Assembly (NCBI RefSeq): GCF_945859685.1 | Contig: NC_079150.1 | Coordinates: 2,540,831-2,604,830 of the forward strand | Direction: 5' to 3' | DNA length: 64,000 nucleotides | Source: Eupeodes corollae | Lineage: Eukaryota; Arthropoda; Insecta; Diptera; Syrphidae | Position numbers and translations under genes: made by a program | Part shown: one piece after another, positions 58,201 through 64,000 of the stretch | How the letters are laid out: each line of letters starts with the position of its first letter | Position numbering within the stretch: position 1 is the stretch's first letter | Notes under the pieces: model-generated | Database searches by the model: none | Seen by the model: the letters and a program-made list of their open reading frames with translations, nothing else | What the model was told of the DNA's origin: nothing

Positions 58201-59974
58201 AAGCGCTGGTACTGGTATTGTAAAAATATAATATCACTACTTGGTACTTAAAAATCATAAGAAGCAGTACGTTTTCAAAACTTCCTTAAATTACTTTTAC
58301 TGGGTACAACAATACTTTCAAGTACTGTTACTGAGTGCGATGATACTGTCAAATACATTTTCAAGTATTTTAGGACTTTTTAAATCGTTACGGGACTTTC
58401 AGAATCACTTAGGGTAGTTAGAAATTTAATAACATAACCAATTTGAAAACAAACTGAATATTTAAACTGCTATAGAAAAATAACCTAGATTTACTTTTGT
58501 AAAATTTTGATTGTTTCCATCAATTTTCTTACAAGAAAATATATATTTTTTTTAAATTAAATTATTACAAATTCAAATTTGCATTTATTTAACATTTTAA
58601 TTTAGTTCTTTTGCTGCATTTATGATGTATTTATTTACTGATTCTAAAAGACTTGTAACAACATGAAAAGTCTTTTAACTAAACTTGAACATCTACTTTT
58701 CCGTACCACAGCACCCAGTAAAAGTAATTAAAAGTATTCTAGTATTCATTAAATGTACTTGAAGGAAGTTACTTCAAAAGGTATTTGATTTTTTCAAGTA
58801 CCTGTACCAGTACTTGGTACTTGTTCTGGTATTGGTACTGGTACTTGAAAATTTAAAGCCCTGCATTTTTTAAAGGCTAAGTGTTTTTGCCGGTCGCTCT
58901 ATAAAGGACGTCCATGAAATTTTAATCTTTTGATTGATTAATCAAATTAAAAAGTTTGTTTTTATTTACAAGATACATTTTCTCATAATTTTAAACATCT
59001 TCAAGTTATGTATTATAAATCAAAATTTAAAGTGTTGCACTTATTCATTTTCCTACACGTATCACCTACAAAGTATTTATTTAATTTTATGAAATTTGCA
59101 TATTTCAAAAATGTCCTCTTTGTATTTTACGTATCTAGTCCCGATCTTTACGTCCACTTGTTTTTTTTAAAAATGTCCATTTTTCTATCATTTGTTTAGA
59201 CTTTTTTTAAATATCTTCAAATTTTGAAAAATATACCACAGTCTAAAATACAGATGCCCCCCTTCTATGTTTAATGTGTCTTGTTCCGATATGAAACACA
59301 TTCAATAAAAAAACTCAACGCAGGTTAGGGTTCAAAACATTTTTTTACATTTTCTTTTTCCTATTTTTTTTTCTACATACGTGGAAATATAGTATTAAGA
59401 GCATACATAAAAACTTGAATTTGGGTTGTGTATATTTATACTCATATGTACGTATATAGCTACAAATTTTAATACCAATATCGTCTGTACGGAAAAAAAA
59501 TTGCTCTAAATCAGGAAAGCGGTTTTTTATTCGAAATCATAAATATGTATTCGAAATTTTTTGTAATTTTAGTGGTTTTTTAGATTTATTTGATTTTTTT
59601 TTTAACAATGAACAGAAATTTTGAATCTACCTAATGTTGTGTAATGATAACTTATCCGTTTTATTGCGTCAATTTTCTTTCCATGATCGACGATATTTTC
59701 CCCAAAGAATAAATAATTACTTTTTTTTTCAAATAAATATTTATTTAAATTACAAAAAAAAAAACAAACAAAATATTTGATTATATAATTCTGCATTTGA
59801 TGGAAACAAACTTAAAAAAAAATAGGAACCGATGCTTGGGGCAATGGATCTGTATGGCAGCAGACAGCTAATACATCAGCTAGTTTATGGACACCATTAG
59901 ACGGAACGACTGAACGTGGAACACCGTCAAACTTGAAATCATACTTACCGGAAAATCTTCTCGAGCTAAACTGA
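46211..59974 (+). CDS. gw: Gawky / GW182-family miRNA silencing scaffold
   Basis: Argonaute-binding scaffold of miRNA silencing that recruits PABP and deadenylases; cytoplasmic, in P-bodies. Exons: 46211-46252, 47387-47879, 47935-49343, 49402-49761, 49821-50105, 50171-50355, 50428-50575, 50649-50854, 50930-51200, 51437-51992 and 59826-59974, all in phase. From ATG 46211 this gives 1367 residues; from the better known start MREALFSQDGWG at 47519, 1309 (Drosophila is about 1384 as I remember). Order: N-terminal GW/WG repeats that bind Ago; RDPIRGDPRGISGRLNGTSE block; UBA-like domain (49071-49209); Gln-rich region; EFEPGKPWKGSQIKSIEDDP; PPGL motif; RRM split over two exons (51168-51200 and 51437-51650); Gly/Asn-rich linker; Trp-containing C-terminus ending LPENLLELN. 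Reading past the 51992 donor gives a shorter form that stops at 52051. Confidence 0.93.
46253..47386 (+). other. gw: gw intron between the alternative first coding exon and the MREALF exon
   Basis: 1134 bp, AT-rich, GTAAGA at the start and TTTTAG at the end; nothing else recognised. Confidence 0.55.
47387..47879 (+). CDS. gw: gw coding exon with conserved start MREALFSQDGWG
   Basis: Acceptor ttttag|cag, donor ggag|gtttgt. The Met at 47519 (context aacacaATG) starts the block recognised in Drosophila GW182: WGCQHVNQDTNWEVPSSPEP, then GW-type repeats (IWKP, LWES, PWGH, TWGEDDD). The 132 nt before this Met are open in frame and Asn/Gly/Ala-rich, so they are likely coding in the longer form. Confidence 0.9.
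47935..49343 (+). CDS. gw: gw coding exon with GW repeats, Ala tract and UBA-like domain
   Basis: Follows a 55-nt intron. Encodes AWGDPRD, RDPIRGDPRGISGRLNGTSE, PPPQRRNIPNYDDGTSLWGQ, many WG/GW dipeptides that act as Ago hooks, an Ala tract at about 48738-48793, and a UBA-like domain (KSSKQYRMLVETGFKKEDVE) near 49071-49209. Donor agg|gtaagc. Confidence 0.95.
49402..49761 (+). CDS. gw: gw coding exon, Gln/Ala-rich
   Basis: Acceptor cttatag|aatact, donor aag|gtaaat. Contains LQVQKYLNQSG, an Ala run, and QQLRMLVQQIQLAVQSGYLS with NQLLSNIK, which matches the Drosophila Q-rich region. Confidence 0.93.
49821..50105 (+). CDS. gw: gw coding exon, Gln-rich coiled region
   Basis: Acceptor cttttgcag|cat, donor aaa|gtaagt. 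Encodes VAKYKQQISNLQSQINAQQA followed by VYVKQQ and a Gln-rich run; probably a short coiled coil, as in Drosophila. Confidence 0.93.
50171..50355 (+). CDS. gw: gw coding exon (LNQWKLPVLEKD block)
   Basis: Acceptor atacaag|cctgg, donor gatgg|gtaaaa (phase 2). Encodes PGGYQGAPNQQSRLNQWKLP and FSRAPGAT, conserved in insect GW182. It has no ATG and would be missed by an ATG-based ORF search. Confidence 0.9.
50428..50575 (+). CDS. gw: gw coding exon (EFEPGKPWK)
   Basis: 72-nt intron before it, donor aag|gtttgt. Encodes TWSTGRNIGDGWPDSTNDNE and DLVPEFEPGKPWK, the start of the conserved EF.PGKPWKG motif found from flies to vertebrates. Confidence 0.93.
50649..50854 (+). CDS. gw: gw coding exon (IKSIEDDPSITPGSVARSP)
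   Basis: Acceptor aaaaaag|ggctcg, donor ccaag|gtaagt. Encodes GSQIKSIEDDPSITPGSVAR and NSPTDLPPLSL with TWSFNPS, which match the Drosophila mid-region. No Met at the exon start; identified from the frame. Confidence 0.92.
50930..51200 (+). CDS. gw: gw coding exon (PPGL motif, start of RRM)
   Basis: Acceptor tatgtctag|ttgg, donor caa|gtaagt. Contains SSRGPPPGLGTNK (the P-GL motif of TNRC6 proteins), several Trp residues, and NWLLLKNLTTQ, the first RRM strand. Confidence 0.93.
51437..52051 (+). CDS. gw: gw coding exon: rest of RRM, linker, and alternative stop
   Basis: Acceptor aaatag|atcgat. Encodes the rest of the RRM (IDGSTLRTLCMQHGPLINFH, YATREEANKAQMTLNNC) and a Gly/Asn-rich linker. A donor, gacag|gtaggg, ends the exon at 51992 for the long form. 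Read through, the frame continues GRETDFEYIKNYVRSIVED to TGA 52049-52051, with AATAAA at 52066-52071. Confidence 0.92.
   Translation: MDGSTLRTLCMQHGPLINFHLYLNQGIALCKYATREEANKAQMTLNNCVLGNTTICAESPNETEVQSILQHLPPSVGQANVPVSGVSVSGGGSNSGNGGVVGGGNGVSSNVANVVGGVNNSGPNGPGNNNNGNNSGVGGGNGTNNPQNSGNNSGGGSSGGVVSSGGNGSNSAWRQQNPQNQSRPTGRETDFEYIKNYVRSIVED
51993..57004 (+). other. gw: Large gw intron / alternative 3' UTR, first part
   Basis: Begins with the gtaggg donor. For the short form, 51993-52051 is coding and the poly(A) signal is at 52066-52071. The rest is AT-rich with no gene recognised. Confidence 0.5.
57005..57255 (-). mobile_element. tRNA-derived SINE, copy 9, with 14-bp target duplication
   Basis: Best preserved copy: minus strand A box (gtggcatgatggttagtgcg) at 57249-57231, perfect B box ggttcgatccc at 57204-57194, whole body and A/T tail. 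Flanked by tactcaaacatata at 56991-57004 and 57256-57269. Confidence 0.92.
57256..58081. other. gw large intron, nothing recognised
   Basis: AT-rich, no coding or repeat signal. Confidence 0.55.
58082..58866. mobile_element. Putative non-autonomous DNA element built of CAAGTAC/GTACTTG repeats
   Basis: Left part from cagtacatttcaagtatc, right part ending acttgaaaatttaaagccctg, whose complement starts cagggctttaaattttcaag. The inner ends are dense in tactggtact, caagtac and gtacttg words in both orientations. Start CAG, inverted layout and lack of an ORF suggest a hAT-like MITE. No clear 8-bp duplication seen. Confidence 0.4.
58867..59825. other. gw: gw large intron, last part
   Basis: AT-rich and A-rich up to the weak aaaaaatag acceptor; no gene recognised. 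Confidence 0.5.
59826..59974 (+). CDS. gw: gw distal last coding exon (Trp-rich C-terminus)
   Basis: Lies 7833 bp downstream of donor 51993. It joins in phase (g + ga gives Gly) to encode GTDAWGNGSVWQQ, SASLWTPLDG and TERGTPSNLKSYLPENLLEL, then Asn and TGA 59972-59974. The spaced Trp residues and the TPSN..S.LP..LL ending match animal GW182 C-termini, which contact deadenylase complexes. The acceptor, aaaaaatag|gaacc, is purine-rich and weak. The exon has no Met. Confidence 0.85.
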
Positions 59975-60330
59975 ACCGCATACAATAACAAAAGACATCG
60001 AAGAAAATACAACAACTCTGGAGGAGGGGGGAGCGGAGCAGAAGAATGATATTAAAAGGAAATTTTGATACTTTTCAATATATATATTTTTTTCTTCCAA
60101 CTGATTTACAGTAATATCTTGACAGCAGAATATATTCATAGTATTAAATCGATTTTTTTTTAAATTTCCAACTTATGTACTAACTTAATGATAAAAAAAA
60201 ATCAAAATTAATACAGCTTCCGTTTTCTTAAAGTTCTGCGATGAGCCTTTTCGGTAGCTTAGTTATTTTTGAGTATGTGATAGCAATGACTTATACATGC
60301 TTTAAATGAAGATAGTTGGAAAATTACTAT

Positions 60331-60412
60331 AAGTATATATATATATATATATGCATATATATATATATGTATGCATATGTATAAATATATGTATGCATAT
60401 ATATACATATTT
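60331..60412. repeat. TA/ATGC microsatellite
   Basis: Alternating (TA)n with atgcat interruptions, about 80 bp, in the probable gw 3' UTR. Confidence 0.8.
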
Positions 60413-60540
60413 TATTTTGAAAATGCTCTATCTTGCCGTTTTGTGTTATATTATTGCTCTTATTATCTTTTGCTATCTGCGAATTCAAATTGTATAATAT
60501 TATATTTCAATCCTTTTTTGATTATTTGTTTCAAATGTTC

Positions 60541-60630
60541 TTTTAAATTTATTTGTTTTAAATTTATTGGTTTTAAATTTATTTGTTTTAAATTTATTGG
60601 TTTTAAATTTATTTGTTTTAATTTTATTTG
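60541..60630. repeat. 15-bp tandem repeat, six units
   Basis: Units ttttaaatttatttg and ttttaaatttattgg alternate, giving a 30-bp higher-order period; the last unit is diverged. The open frame across it (repeating F-K-F-I-C/G) is a by-product. Confidence 0.85.
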
Positions 60631-63040
60631 TTTGTTTTAATTTGCCTATTCAAAATTGTATATTTTTTAATTTAAGATTTGTTTTATTTATTATGATCAG
60701 TTATTTATTTTTCCAATCAGCGCTTTTACATTATATTAAGTTTGTTGTTATATTTTATTTTGTTATTAAAGTTCAAATAGCTTGTATATCAATAAAGCCA
60801 CATAGACGAAACTTATTTACAATCATGTAAAAAATTTTAAACTTACTAGCTTTTAAGTGGCCAATTATTTTTTTCCCAGTTCGGATCGATCAAACTATCT
60901 CCTCATTCTGAAATCAATGATGATAAAACTAGAAACCAATACAAACATTTTTAAGTTAACAAATTCTACCTTTAATTCTGTTTCATCCGATATTATTTGC
61001 ACAATCAAAACATTATCAATTTATGATAGAGAAATAATTCTAAGAATAATAACTAAAGTGTTTTATTATTTTTAAAATACACATATCAATAAGTTTTTGT
61101 TTTGTATTGCATTTGGAAAAATAAATAAGTAAACAAATAAAACAAATGTTTAATAATAAAAAAAATTCATAATGAAAATGTCAAACTAGCTAACAAGCAA
61201 ATTTTACAAAAATGTGATGTAATGAAAAAGTTTTACCTAAACAATATTCACGATTATTATAAAAACGTGATTTAAAACATTAAAATATGGTTCTCATTTT
61301 TGGGGTTTTAATTTTAGATCATCAAAGCACATGGTGATAAAGAATTAAAATATTACTGACATTTGAAGACCAATTTTTGTTCAAATCGCTTTAATTTAAC
61401 TTTGTTTACTGAATGAATTTAACATTTTTTTTACATAAATAAGGTCAAAGTTATACTGTCAAACCACTGGACATGTATTTTATTAAATATGTGATCAAAT
61501 AATCTTGGAAAAAAAATGAACAAATAATTTAGTGCGTATAAATTGAGTTGCATACTAATAAATTGGCGAATCCATTTAAAAAAATCTAGGTTTTCCTTAA
61601 AATTTATTTTACAAACACAACAAAGGCAAGGTAGAAACATTTTTGTATATTAATAAGTTAATGAGTAAAAATTGTGATACCACAATAGGCAAACATCTAT
61701 GAACGAAAACTTAAAATAGAGTAACTAAAACAAATATTATAAAAACTGTTTAATTCAAAAATTATTGGATTTTATTTAAAAAAAAAAAAGCTTTTTTTAT
61801 TTAAATAGAGAAAAGCAATACATTTTTTTAACACACATACCAAAACAAATACTTCGAATTTTTAAATTATTTAATTTCGAATTTAAAAACCATGACAGCT
61901 TTCTGCTGCTATTACTGTAAATTACATTGAACATGTTTTAAATATTTATAATTATATGAATAAACAGTTATTTTTTCAAAAAAGAAAGAAAGAAGTTCAT
62001 GAGCCATGTGAAGAAAAATTGAAAATGAAAAAAAAAAATGGAATAATGTTAAAGAACAATAACAAAACAAAACGTGAGGTACATTATTTGTATGTATAGA
62101 CTTACATTTATCATATTTACATGCAAACACGACTGTATAGCATATGTTTATTAATGTAAATATAAGTGTTTGTATCCGAATAAAGATAACACACAAAATT
62201 TTATTTTATTAAAAGAACAAAAAACTATGAGATTCTGCGGCAGTCATTAATTGCAAAGTAAAAAACATATACATAAATTAATATAATTAATATAAAAACA
62301 CAAGTGAACTAAAAAATAAAACAATTAAGGTATATAGAGATAAAATGTTGGTGCAAAAAGTAATATATTTAATGTGTAATTAGTTTATGTAAGCCTCTGA
62401 ACTAAAGTCTAATTAGAAATAAGGAAAATTATATTATAAATCATAAAAAATCAAACCACAGAACTATTTTATCACAAAAGGAAAAAAACAAGACAAAAAT
62501 TGAAACTTAACCAACCAATCAACAATATTATTGTGAATGAACTCAACTACAAACTTAGAAATTAAATATATATATTTATGTCTATATATATATACACATA
62601 TATATAATATAATCATTTAATGACAAAAAATTAAAAAAAAAAAAATATTGTATCAACTACAAAAACTATGACTTGTAAAACAAAACAAAATATTTGGTGT
62701 AAAAAATACACAAAAGTTTTATATATTTTAAAATAAAAACACAAATAAAAGTAATTTAGAAAATATGACGATAAATAAGCATAGATAAGGAAATAGAAAA
62801 GACCCTCCTAGAACTTCGTAAGAAAAAAATTTAATTAAAATTAAAATAAAAAAAAAAACTAAAAATATAACTAAAATTATATCACATCTCAACACAACAA
62901 TATAGACAATTATTGCGTGTAGTATAAACAGAAACTAAAAAATGGAATAGCATTATTAAAAACAAAAAACAAAATGAAAATGTGTACTTGAATTCAATTC
63001 AATAATAAATTAATTTAACTTATATATATCTTAAAAAAAT

Positions 63041-63859
63041 TGATGTTGTTTCTTTTTCTTTTTTTTTGAAATTGAACAGGTTCGCTTATTAAGTATTGCT
63101 TTAAATCCTTTTGGAAAGCAGAGAAGTTCAAATTTTCAACCTATTCTGGAGTGGAATAGCGTTAGGTGATAGTTAGTTTTTGATCGTCATCATTTGCTAC
63201 TCGTGTGGTGACTATTGATCATCCCTTTTATGCTATACTTTGTTGGTGACAGCTTTTTAGGTGCCACTATCACACGTTTTCTTAATATTGTAATTGATAA
63301 GGATAGCTTGTGTGCTATTTAGCTTTACTATAAATTGAAAGTTAAGTAAAAAAGATATCATTCCAATTTTTTCTATGAGACAAACATTAAAAGAAATTAG
63401 TACAAAAAGTTATTGAGAATTACTTAAGGAATAGAGCTAAATATTGTGGAACTTTTTAACCAATTGTTGCATGCACAGAAAGCACTGTTATTAACTGAAA
63501 ACATAAACTCTGCGAAATAATGATAAGGACAAAGAAAAAACCGTCTGTTTTTATGAAAAATTACTATCAAGAAATGGAAACCCTTTTGTTTGATCTTATA
63601 TTTGTATAACTTTTAAACTAAATTTCTCTCTTTTGAACGGTTTGTCTTACAATTATTTATTGATCTTTATTGCAGTACGTAAAATGTATAAGGCCTAGTG
63701 ATTGTAATTAAGAATCGTTATTAAAAAGGACCAAAAATAAGAAAATCTCCAGATAACAAAGGTTTGTTAGTTATAAATATTTTTTTAAATAACGTAGGTA
63801 GATTTAATTTTATAGAATAAAGCACGTCGTTATGATTTTATGTTTATAAAGCCTTCTGA
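63041..63859. other. Non-coding downstream flank
   Basis: Starts with a T-rich, acceptor-like stretch (gaaattgaacag). No gene recognised. The sequence cagtacgtaaaatgtataag near 63675 could be a Tc1-like end. Confidence 0.35.
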
Positions 63860-63988
63860 AAGCCATTATCTGAAGAAGAGTTGGGTCTTGTTGCTGATTA
63901 CCGAGAACAGAATAAGACACCTAGCCAAATCGCTGGAATACTTTCAAGAAGTAAATCTGTAAAAGACATTTTTTTAAAGCTGAGTTAA
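63860..63988 (+). pseudogene. Tc1-like transposase N-terminal fragment (helix-turn-helix)
   Basis: Frame KPLSEEELGLVADYREQNKT followed by PSQIAGILSRSKSV and a stop at 63986-63988. The Q.KTPSQIA..L.RSKS pattern is a Tc1-type HTH. No Met. The reading changes to unrelated residues after SKSV, so it is truncated or frameshifted; the rest may continue beyond the window. Confidence 0.5.
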
Positions 63989-64000
63989 AATTATGGAGTC

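Larger units (their letters stand above)
59975..63040 (+). other. gw: Probable gw 3' UTR, A-rich
   Basis: Three kilobases directly after the distal stop with no convincing ORF, strongly A-rich on the plus strand, with many AATAAA hexamers and AT microsatellites. Long A-rich 3' UTRs are common in flies. The true cleavage site cannot be told from sequence. Confidence 0.45.

Noticed and set aside
59812..60015. Minus-strand 67-codon frame
   Set aside because: It is the antisense of the gw distal last exon.

Overview
The window is AT-rich nuclear DNA from a higher fly (Brachycera; I cannot name the genus). It holds two multi-exon genes recognisable by conserved domains: legless (lgs, BCL9 family) on the minus strand at 10593-18770, and gawky (gw, GW182/TNRC6 family) on the plus strand at 46211-59974. 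Both are F-element (dot chromosome 4) genes in Drosophila melanogaster. Their proteins are related to the Drosophila ones but carry different, longer low-complexity spacers, and the non-coding DNA contains repeats I do not recognise from Drosophila. The F element is the ancestral X of Diptera, so this contig may be X-linked, depending on the species.

Layout. 1-5136: AT-rich DNA, no gene recognised. 5137-9015: mobile-element debris (tRNA-derived SINEs, two nearly identical 304-bp repeats, a frameshifted PIF/Harbinger transposase remnant). 9016-18770: lgs with its 3' flank; nine coding exons join in frame to 2281 codons. 18771-46021: about 27 kb between the divergent genes, with a four-event nest of insertions (19811-20632), SINEs, a palindrome with hammerhead-like motifs (24352-24662), a Tc1 deletion derivative (24974-25722), 5'-truncated LINEs (27769-28268, 32217-32530), a foldback element (42420-43191) and candidate 5' non-coding exons of both genes. 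46022-59974: gw, ten or eleven coding exons with an alternative N-terminus and two possible C-termini on either side of a 7.8-kb intron. 59975-64000: A-rich probable gw 3' UTR and flank, ending in a Tc1-like transposase fragment.

How the genes work. Lgs is the nuclear adaptor joining Armadillo/beta-catenin (through HD2) to Pygopus (through HD1) in Wnt/Wingless transcription. GW182 is the Argonaute-bound scaffold that recruits PABP and the CCR4-NOT and PAN2-PAN3 deadenylases in miRNA silencing. Their adjacency reflects chromosomal position, not a shared pathway. No rRNA, intact tRNA gene or CRISPR array was seen. Exon borders are inferred by eye from splice consensus and frame continuity, without transcript data.
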